Shown piece after piece: positions 1 through 7,778 of a stretch of DNA of 64,000 nucleotides. Numbering within the stretch: position 1 is the stretch's first letter; each line of letters opens with the position of its first letter. The notes under the pieces are model-generated. The model had not been told where the DNA came from. It did no database searches and saw only the letters and a list, made by a program, of their open reading frames with translations. The translations under genes and the position numbers were made by a program. Source of the stretch: Stutzerimonas stutzeri (GTDB lineage Bacteria; Pseudomonadota; Gammaproteobacteria; Pseudomonadales; Pseudomonadaceae); the NCBI RefSeq assembly GCF_019090095.1, contig NZ_JAGQFP010000001.1:1426001-1490000 (forward strand), in the 5' to 3' direction.

Positions 1-263
1 AGCGGCACGGATGCCGCGAGAGCCGTGATGGGCCATGGATGGCCCTTCGCGGCGTGCCCCTGCAACGGCGATGGAGTGAAACGGAGCGTAGCGAAGTAAC
101 AGCCGAAGGCTGGCCCGAAGGGCGAGCGAAGCGAGTAACGAACCCGTAGCGAAGCGTCGGCCGGATTTAGGCGTAAGACCTTTTGATTTGTTTAGCGGGG
201 CCGACTGTTCGGACGGGCGCGCCTCTTTCACTAATGCTTAAAAGGCTTATATCAAGCTCTAAC
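1..263. other. Structured non-coding stretch at window start
   Basis: No convincing reading frame. It contains perfect hairpins: CGGCA/TGCCG arms at 3-16 and GGGCCAT/ATGGCCC arms at 30-45. These are followed by repeated short words such as gagcgaagcgag and gtagcgaag. This may be the non-coding tail of a gene lying to the left of the window. No function can be assigned from sequence alone. Confidence 0.4.
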
Positions 264-1352
264 TCACTCTTCTTCTAGCGTAGCTATAGCAGCAACCGAA
301 CCGCTTGGAATACTTATAACTTTACGCGGCGCTACAACAGGCAGCTCCAGCCGATACATCTCACCTAACGACCAAATTATTTTTGCATTCCTTATTACGC
401 ACTCATCACCAACCACTCCTTCAAATGTAACTTTGAAATCCGAGCACGCATCTTTATCTAATACCACCTCCTCGGCAACATAATTTCCAACCCCCAGAAT
501 TCTTATAATATTTTTCGGAAGAACAGCCCAGGCTCCCGCTATCAAGCTAAACAAGATAGCAAAGAGGGCACCAAAGAAAACCGTGTATTTATGACTTGTT
601 AAACCAGAAATAGCACTTACAAAGAAAACAAGCGACAACGCAATCGTTACACCAACAGCTAAAAGCATTTGAATAGAATCATCAGCCGACTCAGCGTGAG
701 CCTTGACAATTATAAGTACCACTAGAAAGTTAATGAAGCAAGAGATAAAAATCGAAAATAATGTAACCACTACATACTTAACTAAACTACCAAAACTCAG
801 CTCATATACAACTCTAATCTCTACAGCGCAAATTATCGTCAAGAAAAAAAGAACTGCAATTGACACAACCCCCTTTAACCCGCTGCCGATATAGTCTGCC
901 GTAAGCACCCAGATAAAAAATAAATTAAAGAATAACAGCGGCAGAAGAAAGTATGCACGACCTAGCATTCTAAAGTTTTGGTGACTTTTGCAAGCGGAAC
1001 GCCAAAGGTTGCTGTACCCAAGCTCATCACTCACTTGCCGATCTTTCACAAAAGTATCAAACCAAAAGAAACCCGGGGCCGCAATACCAAAAACAAGAAC
1101 CAAATAAGCTGCCAATCCAATTACAAAAGCAGCAAGCAGCAGTGAAGTAAGAGAAAAAAAATCAAAACTAGGAAAAAAATTATTTTGGCAGAAATATATA
1201 AGAAATATGAGAAACCCGATCGCCAGGGGGCCAAACTTTATCAAATAAGAAGATTTATCGAAAAAGAACTCTGTGACACCATTAATCCGATCGACTTCCG
1301 ATGATCCGTCAACTTTTACTTTTTTCAAAAACGCCTCACAGATGAATATCAT
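264..1352 (-). CDS. Hypothetical polytopic membrane protein
   Basis: 362 residues from the ATG at 1352; the codon just before it is a TTG that could also serve. I do not recognise the family. About seven hydrophobic segments are visible (for example around KFGPLAIGFLIFLIYF, SLLLAAFVIGLAAYLVLVF and LVKYVVVTLFSIFISCF). The last 70 residues are soluble and end in acidic TLEEE. Base composition is clearly more AT-rich than the metabolic genes of the window, which suggests recent acquisition. It lies next to a structured non-coding tail and near toxin/immunity genes. It could be an immunity or accessory membrane protein for a gene outside the window, but that is inference only. Confidence 0.6.
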   Translation of the reverse strand: MIFICEAFLKKVKVDGSSEVDRINGVTEFFFDKSSYLIKFGPLAIGFLIFLIYFCQNNFFPSFDFFSLTSLLLAAFVIGLAAYLVLVFGIAAPGFFWFDTFVKDRQVSDELGYSNLWRSACKSHQNFRMLGRAYFLLPLLFFNLFFIWVLTADYIGSGLKGVVSIAVLFFLTIICAVEIRVVYELSFGSLVKYVVVTLFSIFISCFINFLVVLIIVKAHAESADDSIQMLLAVGVTIALSLVFFVSAISGLTSHKYTVFFGALFAILFSLIAGAWAVLPKNIIRILGVGNYVAEEVVLDKDACSDFKVTFEGVVGDECVIRNAKIIWSLGEMYRLELPVVAPRKVISIPSGSVAAIATLEEE

Positions 1353-1460
1353 CAATCATTGATGCTATGCCCCAGGTGACTGTTACGTGGACTACGGTCA
1401 CGTGGGCGCGGGGGATAAGACAGAAATACCTTAACTTGAATAAAAAATCAGCAAGGATTA

Positions 1461-1722
1461 ATGGGATACCCACAACTCACATACCTTACCCGCCACCTTC
1501 ATCACCCACACCGTCGGATCATCCCGACGACTCTCCGGATACACGAGGTGAAACGGCTTCCCCTCCATCTCCGGCCCAAACGGCTGCATCAGCCGCCCTG
1601 CCCTCACCTCGCCCTCGAACAACTGACGGCTCATCAAGGCCACGCCCTGCGCGCCGATGGCGGCTGAGATGGCGTGGGTCTCGTCGGAGAAGACCGGTCC
1701 GGCACTGACGTCCAGCCCCGAA
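1461..1722 (-). pseudogene. 3' fragment of a LysR regulator gene (remnant)
   Basis: The minus strand encodes fragments matching the C-terminal part of the intact LysR protein at 9526-10473. Shared blocks include LMQPFGPEM, KPFHLVYPESRRDDPTV and a near-identical stretch around VALMSR. DNA identity is high from about 1508 to 1722 and then breaks sharply into the GGGGACAGATTT repeat. The fragment lacks the helix-turn-helix and has lost codons near its end (DPTVWVMKVAG against DPTVLAVRDWVM). It is non-functional and marks a duplicated lysR-toxin neighbourhood. Confidence 0.8.
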
Positions 1723-1726
1723 AGAC

Positions 1727-1747
1727 AAAGGGGACAGATTTATTTTC
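1727..1747 (+). repeat. GGGGACAGATTTATTT-type short repeat, copy 1
   Basis: AAAGGGGACAGATTTATTT sits exactly where homology to lysR ends. Variants recur at 3648, 4188, 4334 and 14962. The downstream word ctac-ccc-gcccgc is also shared with the 4334 copy. Confidence 0.55.
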
Positions 1748-1962
1748 TACACCCCGCCCGCTCGTTTTTCCGTTGGACGTTTATCCGCACCGTGCTATTA
1801 GCGCCGTGCCGGAAGAAACGCCAGTGGTGCAGGCGGGCCGCGATTTGAAATCTAGCAGCCCCCCGACAGTGCCCAAGCCCAATTTCGTGATTAAGGGCCG
1901 GTTAGCCAGTGCCATCAAACAGATAGACTGCGGCCCGGTTCAACAGCACAGGGAAGATTTTC

Positions 1963-3225
1963 ATGGGGACGGACACCCTTAAAGACGCGACCTACCCGTT
2001 CGATCAGGGCTGGGATCTGGACACCGGCTGGAAGCCTGACAGCACTGGTAGCCGCGATTCAAGTTGGCTACCTGATCATGGCTGGGGCCGCCAGGCCGAG
2101 CTGCCGAAGACCAAGCCCTGTAACGGCGGCGCCTCCTTTGCCGCTTGGGAGCAGAAGGTCGAAACCACTCCAGAGCTTTCGGACTGGCCCCCACCCGATA
2201 TGCTCAAGCTTCCCGAAGCCCTTCCGCCCGGCTTTTACAGAGTACCGCGCAGCATGTCCGGCGAGCAGGTGCTTGCTAGGCTGTTCGCCGACGCGCCCCA
2301 CAAACATATGGTCAATCGCATCAAGGCGCTAAATCCAACCTTCGCGAAGGGTTTCAAAGCCGGAGAAATGTTTGTTCTCGGTAACTTGATCAATCCAGCC
2401 GCTTGCTCACGCGAAGAAGCTGACCTGATGGCAGCAGCAGCGAAGGTGCGCACAGCTCTGGAACCATTGAGCGAGAGCGAAGCCAATTTCATGGCCGATC
2501 ATCAAGCCGAAATCGCTTCGATGGTCGGCGGCGCAAGCGGGTCGCTTGGGCTCGGCACCGACGTGCTCGGGAACGGTTTGAAGCAAATCGAGAGCACACT
2601 GCGCGATATCGAATACCTTCATCAGCGCGAGTTCGCAGCGCATGGTCATCTACGCAGCCAGCAATTCTTCACGTCCCGCCAGCAGCTGTACCGCCAGCTC
2701 GACAATCAGCTGAAGGCGACCTTCCTAGGCAAGCAGCTGGGCCTGGGCAATTACCCAACCCTGCGCCAGGATCTCGGTATTTCCACCCGTAGCTTGGTGC
2801 ACCATTGGAGCAAGGGCGGCGCGCCAGGCCAAATCCCTGGCTACGCCACCCATATGGATGAAATAGCCAAGGCGGCAAAGTACTTGAGAAATGGAAGCTA
2901 TATCGGTATCGCCTTGGGCGGTACCGCCTCTGCATTGGAAGTCCAACAGGTTTGTCAGGCAGGCGAAACCCAGGCGTGTCAGAAGATTCGATTTACCGAG
3001 ACGGGTAACTTTGCTGGGACGCTGGGTGGTGGGGCGCTAGCTATGGCAATTGCTAGTCCTGCAGCGGGTTCGATTTGTGTCGCCCTCGGGGTAGCAACAG
3101 GCGGACTAGGCGGTGTTGCCTGCGGTCTGGTAGTGGTTGGCGGGGCTTCGGTTGCTGGCGGGGCCGGCGGCGGATGGGCTGGCGAACTTGCGGGCGAGAA
3201 GATTTATGAGAGGAGTAAGCCTTGA
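1963..3225 (+). CDS. Putative glycine-zipper (pore-forming type) polymorphic toxin, copy 1
   Basis: 420 residues, no signal peptide. N-terminal 75 residues are polar and Trp-rich (DQGWDLDTGW). Residues 90-142 look LysM-like (GFYRVPRSMSGEQ ... ALNPTFAKGFKAGEM). 149-260 is a charged helical region. From 313 on there are hydrophobic helices rich in GxxxG (GIALGGTASA, LGGG, TGGLGG, GLVVVGGAS). The last 63 residues differ from copy 2 (11400-12662), whereas the first 357 are nearly identical. ATG at 1963 follows an AGGGAAG Shine-Dalgarno. The end overlaps the immunity gene, whose ribosome site (AGGAG) lies inside the toxin tail. Toxin function is inferred from architecture, from the small membrane partner and from the orphan tail at 13088. 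Delivery could be by type VI secretion, but no vgrG or PAAR gene is in the window. Confidence 0.7.
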   Translation: MGTDTLKDATYPFDQGWDLDTGWKPDSTGSRDSSWLPDHGWGRQAELPKTKPCNGGASFAAWEQKVETTPELSDWPPPDMLKLPEALPPGFYRVPRSMSGEQVLARLFADAPHKHMVNRIKALNPTFAKGFKAGEMFVLGNLINPAACSREEADLMAAAAKVRTALEPLSESEANFMADHQAEIASMVGGASGSLGLGTDVLGNGLKQIESTLRDIEYLHQREFAAHGHLRSQQFFTSRQQLYRQLDNQLKATFLGKQLGLGNYPTLRQDLGISTRSLVHHWSKGGAPGQIPGYATHMDEIAKAAKYLRNGSYIGIALGGTASALEVQQVCQAGETQACQKIRFTETGNFAGTLGGGALAMAIASPAAGSICVALGVATGGLGGVACGLVVVGGASVAGGAGGGWAGELAGEKIYERSKP

Positions 3226-3626
3226 ACTTCAGCACATGGTTTGAAACCTGGCCCTTAGACCTTCAAATCACCTTTCTTTTAGCCCCTTTCGCAATCGGGT
3301 TCTCCGGCATGGTCATGATTCTCGTCATGGCATACCGGAATCTCGAGACGATTATCCACACGTTTCCAAACAGCGAATATGTGATTAGACAGAAGATGCT
3401 TTGGGGTAATAGCGGCCTTTACTCCCGCTTTATTTTAACCAGCAGTTTGGCAGCTGTAGCGTTATTCCCTAAAGGTCACATAAACCGCGGAGACCTTTTG
3501 GAGAGCGAAGTTCGCAATTTACCCCGCTTCATTAAACATCGCATGGTAATGGCTTGGTGGCTATGCTTCGTCGGTATGACTTGGCTACTTTTGACAGTCA
3601 GTCTGCTAAAGCTCACGGCAAAATGA
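3222..3626 (+). CDS. Putative membrane immunity protein for toxin copy 1
   Basis: 134 residues starting at TTG 3222, which overlaps the toxin stop (TTGA). AGGAG lies 6 bases upstream. Two hydrophobic helices are visible: LQITFLLAPFAIGFSGMVMILVM near the N terminus and MVMAWWLCFVGMTWLLLTVSLL at the C terminus, with a polar loop between containing FPNSEY and HINRGDLLESEVRN. Both are conserved in the partners at 12659 and 13495. The tight translational coupling and co-variation with the toxin tail support an immunity role: inner-membrane protection against a pore-forming tail. The assignment is inference; I recall no named family. Confidence 0.65.
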   Translation: MNFSTWFETWPLDLQITFLLAPFAIGFSGMVMILVMAYRNLETIIHTFPNSEYVIRQKMLWGNSGLYSRFILTSSLAAVALFPKGHINRGDLLESEVRNLPRFIKHRMVMAWWLCFVGMTWLLLTVSLLKLTAK

Positions 3627-3647
3627 ATGCGACACACCAGCATCGCA

Positions 3648-3663
3648 GAAAAGGGGACAGACT
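3648..3663 (+). repeat. GGGGACAGA-type short repeat, copy 2
   Basis: AAAAGGGGACAGACTT lies 21 bp after the stop of the first immunity gene. Confidence 0.45.
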
Positions 3664-3775
3664 TTGCTCACATCTGCAGCCCACAGAAAAATTAATTCGC
3701 TGCTTTGCTTTCAATTCCAACTTCCTAATGCTAGAAAGCATAGTATTTACACCAATCCAACCAAGCGCAGACCCA

Positions 3776-4168
3776 ATGAAACACTTGAAATTAATATCGC
3801 TCGTCTCAGGCATTGTTGCTGCTATTGCCGCTTGCATTTCTCTCTTTACAGCCAACAGCGATCAAACAACCAAAGGCAACAACAGCCCTATTATCTCCGG
3901 CAATGGGAATACTGTTAACTTTGGAGGCTTATCCCTAGATTCCGAGAACATCAAGAAAAGCAAACCAAATATTTCACTAGAACAGTATCAACTACTCCAA
4001 CAGGGCATGACCTACCAAGAGGTATTGGATATAGTGAAAGTCCCAGGAGTGGAAAGCAGCTCGACGGGCCGCATAAAAATTTACACTTGGGGTACTGCTA
4101 CATATATCTATATGACCATTAGTTTTGTGGATGGAAAGCTTCACTCCAAAAGTCAAAGCGGTCTATAG
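3776..4168 (+). CDS. Membrane-anchored DUF3862/BLIP-like small protein
   Basis: 130 residues from ATG 3776; an in-frame extension upstream to 3554 runs back into the immunity gene and looks spurious. An N-terminal hydrophobic segment (LISLVSGIVAAIAACISLF) is followed by an Asn-rich linker (NNSPIISGNGNTVNFGG). A C-terminal domain follows with QYQLLQQGMTYQEVLDIV, IYTWGTATYIYMTISF and DGKLHSKSQSGL. This pattern (GMTYxxV, W, FxDGKxxSKxQxGL) is that of the DUF3862/beta-lactamase-inhibitor-like fold. AT-rich relative to its neighbours. Function unknown; the domain should lie on the periplasmic side if the N terminus is an uncleaved anchor. Confidence 0.6.
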   Translation: MKHLKLISLVSGIVAAIAACISLFTANSDQTTKGNNSPIISGNGNTVNFGGLSLDSENIKKSKPNISLEQYQLLQQGMTYQEVLDIVKVPGVESSSTGRIKIYTWGTATYIYMTISFVDGKLHSKSQSGL

Positions 4169-4187
4169 CTTAGGAGCGAGAGGAAAA

Positions 4188-4206
4188 AAAGGGGACGGAT
4201 TTACTT
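4188..4206 (+). repeat. GGGGACAGATT-type short repeat, copy 3
   Basis: AAAGGGGACGGATTTACTT variant, 20 bp after the stop of the DUF3862-like gene. Confidence 0.4.
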
Positions 4207-4271
4207 TCCGGGAGTCTATCTACAGGTTCGCCATGCTTTCCCCTGCGCCACCAACATGAGCCATACCCGTC

Positions 4272-4314
4272 AAGGTCGCGAACCGCAGCACCCAGGCCGC
4301 TTTCTGGACAGGTT
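4272..4314 (+). repeat. 43-bp dispersed repeat, copy A
   Basis: Differs at only a few positions from 6392-6434. Shared words are gtcgcgaaccg and agcacccaggccgc. The second copy lies just downstream of the RAYT/REP unit. Confidence 0.6.
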
Positions 4315-4333
4315 GGAAAAGGGGACCGGGAAA

Positions 4334-4357
4334 AAAGGGACAGATTAATTTCCTACC
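4334..4357 (+). repeat. GGGACAGATTAATTT short repeat, copy 4
   Basis: Similar to the copy at 1727, including the following ctacccctgcccgc. Confidence 0.45.
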
Positions 4358-4647
4358 CCTGCCCGCCCGCACTTGCGCCACACGTTACCCGGCACCATCC
4401 ACGTGTTTCGCCTTGCACGGCGAGTCACTTTCTCTTCCTGGTCAAGAGAGTGAGGCGCCCGAGGGGCGCAATACCTTCATATTGGCGATTCAAAAGCTGC
4501 GGCCGAACGTCAGTCGAGGTGTACCTGCGAGAAACAGAGGGGCAGACCACATTTCTCAAGATTGGATAGCGCAGCCAGCGCCCTACTCTGCTCAAATTCC
4601 TCCATAGCCCATCAGCGCTCTTAGACGACTTCGAGGAATAACCGCGT

Positions 4648-5172
4648 ATGGACACCCGCTTTCTAAGCCTCATGGAATTCCAAAACGTCTATTTCTACCG
4701 ATTCGTCACGCTCGCCATTTTCGTGACCATCGGCGTTATGTTGGTGTTCGCATTGCCCGACATGAAGCTTGCCGAGATATGGGTGGTTGTGCCGGTGCTT
4801 TTTATAATGTGGGGCCGCTTTGCCGTTGAGTATGTCCGGGTCAAGAAATGTGGCCCTGCGTTTATCCATAACGATGAGCTGGTGATTACTCGCGACGAGG
4901 GTCACCGGCAGATCCCCTTGACCCGCATTCGCTCGGTTACCTCCAAACACAGCCTGTTCATGGTGCGCCGTTATCGCTCCTGGACGGATCACCTGGCTTT
5001 TCTGCAGATCACGCTGAACGACGGCGAGCGCGTTTACACGCTGGCTGAGAGCAAGGTATTTGAATACCCGGCGGGCAAGAAAACACTGAGCGCGATTCAG
5101 GCAGCGGTGCTTGCGGCGAAAACACAGCGCCTCCTGTCACAGCCAAACCATGACGCGGGGCGTTCGGCTTAG
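4648..5172 (+). CDS. Hypothetical two-helix membrane protein with PH-like domain
   Basis: 174 residues. Two hydrophobic segments (FVTLAIFVTIGVMLVFAL and IWVVVPVLFIMWGRF) form an N-terminal hairpin. A soluble beta-rich part follows (FIHNDELVITRDEGHRQIPLTRIRSV...), which resembles bacterial PH-like (bPH) domains found after such hairpins. ATG 4648 follows a GAGGAA ribosome site. The gene stands alone between repeats. Function unknown; the PH-like assignment rests on pattern only. Confidence 0.6.
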   Translation: MDTRFLSLMEFQNVYFYRFVTLAIFVTIGVMLVFALPDMKLAEIWVVVPVLFIMWGRFAVEYVRVKKCGPAFIHNDELVITRDEGHRQIPLTRIRSVTSKHSLFMVRRYRSWTDHLAFLQITLNDGERVYTLAESKVFEYPAGKKTLSAIQAAVLAAKTQRLLSQPNHDAGRSA

Positions 5173-5190
5173 CGAGGTAGGCTGGACGTA

Positions 5191-5226
5191 ACGCGTGCAA
5201 AAGGCTCCGCCGTTTTCCACCCTACG
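5191..5226 (+). repeat. REP element, diverged copy
   Basis: ACGCGTGCAAAAGGCTCCGC followed by cgttttccaccctac. Same design as the REP at 5586 with a few mismatches in the stem. Confidence 0.7.
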
Positions 5227-5360
5227 GATTTGCCGAGCGCTGGTTCATCGCTCAACAACCACCACGTATTCCCGTTGCCGACCAGAAGGTATCGCCTCAC
5301 ACCACGAGCGAGCTAGCCTGGCTATACATCCTTATGCGCAGCGAGTCACAGGAGGCAGCA

Positions 5361-5567
5361 ATGGACATGGGCATGTATGGCTACGGCATGTGGCACGGCT
5401 GGGGATTACTGGTGATGGTGATCGTCTTCATCGTTCCCTTGTGGAAGATCCTGACCAAGGCGGGCTTCAACGGGGCCTGATCTCTGCTGACGTTTGTCCC
5501 GGTGGTCAATGTCATCGCCCTCTGGGTGTTTGCCTTCAGCAAATGGCCCAGGGAACGCCGGGACTGA
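5361..5567 (+). pseudogene. Small Trp-rich membrane protein interrupted by in-frame TGA
   Basis: ATG 5361 follows GGAGG. The frame reads MDMGMYGYGMWHGWG, a hydrophobic segment (LLVMVIVFIVPLW) and KILTKAGFNGA. It then meets TGA at 5478-5480 and continues in the same frame as SLLTFVPVVNVIALWVFAF to TGA 5567 (68 residues overall). Small proteins of this kind (a PLWKILxKAGF..SLLxxVPxVNxIALWVFAF pattern) normally read straight through. The interrupting codon is one base from TGG (Trp), which would fit the position. A nonsense mutation is the simplest reading. Confidence 0.65.
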
Positions 5568-5585
5568 AGGGGGTAGCACCAGGTA

Positions 5586-5620
5586 ACGCGTGGAAAAGGC
5601 TTCGCCGTTTTCCACCCTAC
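5586..5620 (+). repeat. REP element
   Basis: Hairpin with arms GTGGAAAA and TTTTCCAC around ggcttcgccg, followed by CCTAC. Identical cores occur at 6269, 9495 and 61158. It lies upstream of the RAYT gene. Confidence 0.85.
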
Positions 5621-5664
5621 CTCCGGCAACGTCGATGCGTCGGCGTTGGGGGCGGTTGAGATGG

Positions 5665-5697
5665 CGTAGGGTGGATAACGCTTTGCTTATCCACCGA
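5665..5697 (-). repeat. REP element, inverted variant
   Basis: gtaggGTGGATAA with TTATCCAC as the opposing arm, in opposite orientation to the REP at 5586. The pair forms a BIME-like arrangement just upstream of the transposase. Confidence 0.75.
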
Positions 5698-5737
5698 TAC
5701 GGACTCCCGCCAACACAACGCTCAAGGATGAGCCGCC

Positions 5738-6256
5738 ATGTCCCACTACCACCGCGCCCGCGTGCCGGGCGCTACGTATTTCTTTACGGTCAACCTGCTC
5801 AACCGCCGCAGCGACCTGCTGGTCCGGCATGTCGACCTGCTCCGCGAAACGGTGCGTGCCACTCGCTCGCGCCATCCTTTCCATATCGACGCCTGGGTCG
5901 TGCTGCCCGACCATATGCATTGCGTGTGGACGCTCCCGGCAGGCGATGCCGATTTTGCCCTCCGCTGGAAGATCATCAAGTTCGCCTTCGCCCGGCGTCT
6001 GCCGAGAACCGAGGTCCTGACCGCGACCCAACGCGCCCGCGGCGAGCGTGGCATCTGGCAGCGGCGCTACTGGGAACATCTGATTCAGGATGAACGGGAC
6101 TACCGGCATCACATCGACTACGTGCATGTGAATCCGCTCAAGCACGGGCTGGTGGAGCGGGTCATCGACTGGCCGTATTCAAGCTTTCACCGGGCGGTAA
6201 GCGCTGGCGTCTATCCGCGTGGCTGGTGCGGGGGCGAAGCTGGTCGGGACTTGTAG
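5738..6256 (+). CDS. REP-associated tyrosine transposase (RAYT)
   Basis: 172 residues, Y1/HUH transposase of the IS200-like REP-associated group, which nicks and moves REP palindromes on single-stranded DNA. Visible features: N-terminal RARVPGATYFFTVNLLNR, the metal-binding HUH variant DHMHCVW (His-Met-His), IIKFAFARRL, IWQRRYWEH, and the catalytic region DYRHHIDYVHVNPLKHG with the candidate nucleophile Tyr in IDYVHVNP. It is flanked by REPs at 5586, 5665 and 6269, which are its expected substrates. The frame appears intact. A decayed C-terminal copy lies at 16399-16479. Confidence 0.93.
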   Translation: MSHYHRARVPGATYFFTVNLLNRRSDLLVRHVDLLRETVRATRSRHPFHIDAWVVLPDHMHCVWTLPAGDADFALRWKIIKFAFARRLPRTEVLTATQRARGERGIWQRRYWEHLIQDERDYRHHIDYVHVNPLKHGLVERVIDWPYSSFHRAVSAGVYPRGWCGGEAGRDL

Positions 6257-6268
6257 GGGTACGAGCAG

Positions 6269-6304
6269 ACGCGTGGAAAAGGCTTCGCCGTTTTCCACCC
6301 TACG
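6269..6304 (+). repeat. REP element
   Basis: Same hairpin core as 5586, placed 12 bp after the RAYT stop. Confidence 0.85.
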
Positions 6305-6391
6305 TGCTTCGACCGTTCGGTAGTTTGCTGCAGCACGCCATGGGTCGCTTACCATACCGGCCGGCTCACCTGTAGCGCCCCACGAAGCCAA

Positions 6392-6434
6392 GGGTCGCGA
6401 ACCGTAGCACCCAGGCCGCTTCTGGGCAGGTTAG
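6392..6434 (+). repeat. 43-bp dispersed repeat, copy B
   Basis: Near-copy of 4272-4314 downstream of the RAYT/REP unit. The two copies bracket 4.3-6.4 kb as direct repeats. Confidence 0.6.
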
Positions 6435-6535
6435 CGGCGCGACCGGAGGCCATCATCGGAGGAAGCGTCTGGCGCGCGCTTTTACAGGGTTCGCCCAGAC
6501 ACGCCGCCCTATCAACGACACGCCGAGGACCCCAG

Positions 6536-7393
6536 ATGAACGATCAAGCGCGCGGTTTGTTGCTCGTCACGAGCGGCGTCGTCGTACTCAGCTTCGATGG
6601 CCTGTTGGTGCGCCTGGCGCAGGCGGATGGCTGGAGCATCGTGTTCTGGCGGGGCCTGTTGATGTTTCTGGCGCTGGGTGCGTTTTCGCTGACTGCCAGG
6701 AGCCGTGCCAGCCTCCGGGCGCAACCGTTGATCAGCGGCCTTTCGGCCTTGCTGCTGGCGTTGATCTCGATCTTCTTCGTGCTGGCAATCATCCATACCA
6801 CGGTCGCCAATGTGGTGGTCGTGCTTGCCACGTCGCCACTGTTCGCCGCCCTGTTCACGCGGTTTTTCCTCCGCGAGCAGGTGGCGTTGCACACCTGGCT
6901 GGCGATCGTTGTGGCGGCGCTGGGGATCGTGGTGGTGTTCGCCGGGGCATTCAACCCGACCGATCTGGCCGGCAATGGCTATGCGCTGTTGTCCGCGGCG
7001 GCGGTGGGCGCGAACCTCACGCTGCTACGCCGCCATCCCGCCATCGAGCGGATGCCGCTCATTGCCCTCGGCGGGCTGGCCGCCGCGGTGATCGCCTGGC
7101 CCCAAGCCGAGCCGTTCGGCCTGGACGCCACCAGCTACTGGGCCCTGGCGATCATGGGCCTGGTCCAGATGCCGCTGGCCACGCTGTTGATCAATAACGC
7201 GACCCGCTACCTGCCCTCCGCCGAAGTGGCGCTCTTCTATCTGCTGGAAACGGTGCTGGGTACGCTGTGGGTCTGGTATTTCCTGCAGGAGACGCCCGCC
7301 AGCGCCACGCTCTACGGCGGCGCGTTGGTCATCGCAACACTGGTGGTGCATGCCAGCCTGACCTTGCGCCCACGCGCCGCGCTACCGGCCTGA
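6536..7393 (+). CDS. EamA/DMT-family transporter
   Basis: 285 residues with about ten hydrophobic helices in two EamA halves. The first half begins GLLLVTSGVVVLSFDGLLVRLAQ; the second begins GYALLSAAAVGANLTLLRRH and ends YLLETVLGTLWVWYFLQETPASATLYGGALVI, the usual EamA C-terminal signature. Members of this inner-membrane family export or exchange metabolites; the substrate cannot be read from sequence. ATG 6536 is the first codon of the homologous region. Single-gene unit. Confidence 0.9.
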   Translation: MNDQARGLLLVTSGVVVLSFDGLLVRLAQADGWSIVFWRGLLMFLALGAFSLTARSRASLRAQPLISGLSALLLALISIFFVLAIIHTTVANVVVVLATSPLFAALFTRFFLREQVALHTWLAIVVAALGIVVVFAGAFNPTDLAGNGYALLSAAAVGANLTLLRRHPAIERMPLIALGGLAAAVIAWPQAEPFGLDATSYWALAIMGLVQMPLATLLINNATRYLPSAEVALFYLLETVLGTLWVWYFLQETPASATLYGGALVIATLVVHASLTLRPRAALPA

Positions 7394-7778
7394 GTGAACC
7401 GCGCGCAGCTCGACTGATCGCTGAAGCAAGGGGTGAATGAAGGGCTCATTCCCCCGCTCCGCTACCAGTCCCACACCTGCCCGGCGCCAGCATCAGGCGC
7501 AAAACAGGTCAGCGCCTGCTCATCTAGAGGCTGCAACTACGGTGACAGTTGACGGTGTCACAGTCGTTGCGGTCGTAATCAGAGTCGTCTTGAGGCGGAT
7601 CCTATGGAAGCATGGTCGGATGCCTGAGGAGGCGGGGCAACGACCAGGGTTGCCAGAAGTGTGAAGTACCTATTGGCTTTGGCAGGCGCCAAACTCGTCA
7701 ATACGGATACCAAGGGTGGGAGGCAACCGCGGTCAGGACGCCCAGGGATGGATTCAATCCAGCTTTGGAGGATAAGCA
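7394..7778. other. Intergenic leader upstream of the BCCT carrier
   Basis: No gene seen in 385 bp. An inverted repeat GTGACA-N8-TGTCAC is at 7542-7561. The 200 bp before the BCCT start are G-rich with several potential stems, but match no riboswitch consensus I can recall. GGAGGA at 7767-7772 is the BCCT ribosome site. Confidence 0.45.

Larger units (their letters stand above)
4169..4647. other. Intergenic patchwork with short repeats
   Basis: No gene seen. It holds two variants of the GGGGACAGATT word (near 4188 and 4334). It also holds a 43-bp segment at 4272-4314 (gtcgcgaaccg...cacccaggccgc) that recurs at 6392-6434. It looks like mobile or rearrangement debris. Confidence 0.5.

Noticed and set aside
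1363..1708. Small plus-strand genes over the lysR remnant
   Set aside because: Pro/Ser/Arg-rich shadow frames; the minus-strand similarity to LysR explains the sequence.
7394..7778. Riboswitch in the BCCT leader
   Set aside because: G-rich stems are present but I could not match any glycine, guanidine or SAM riboswitch core.
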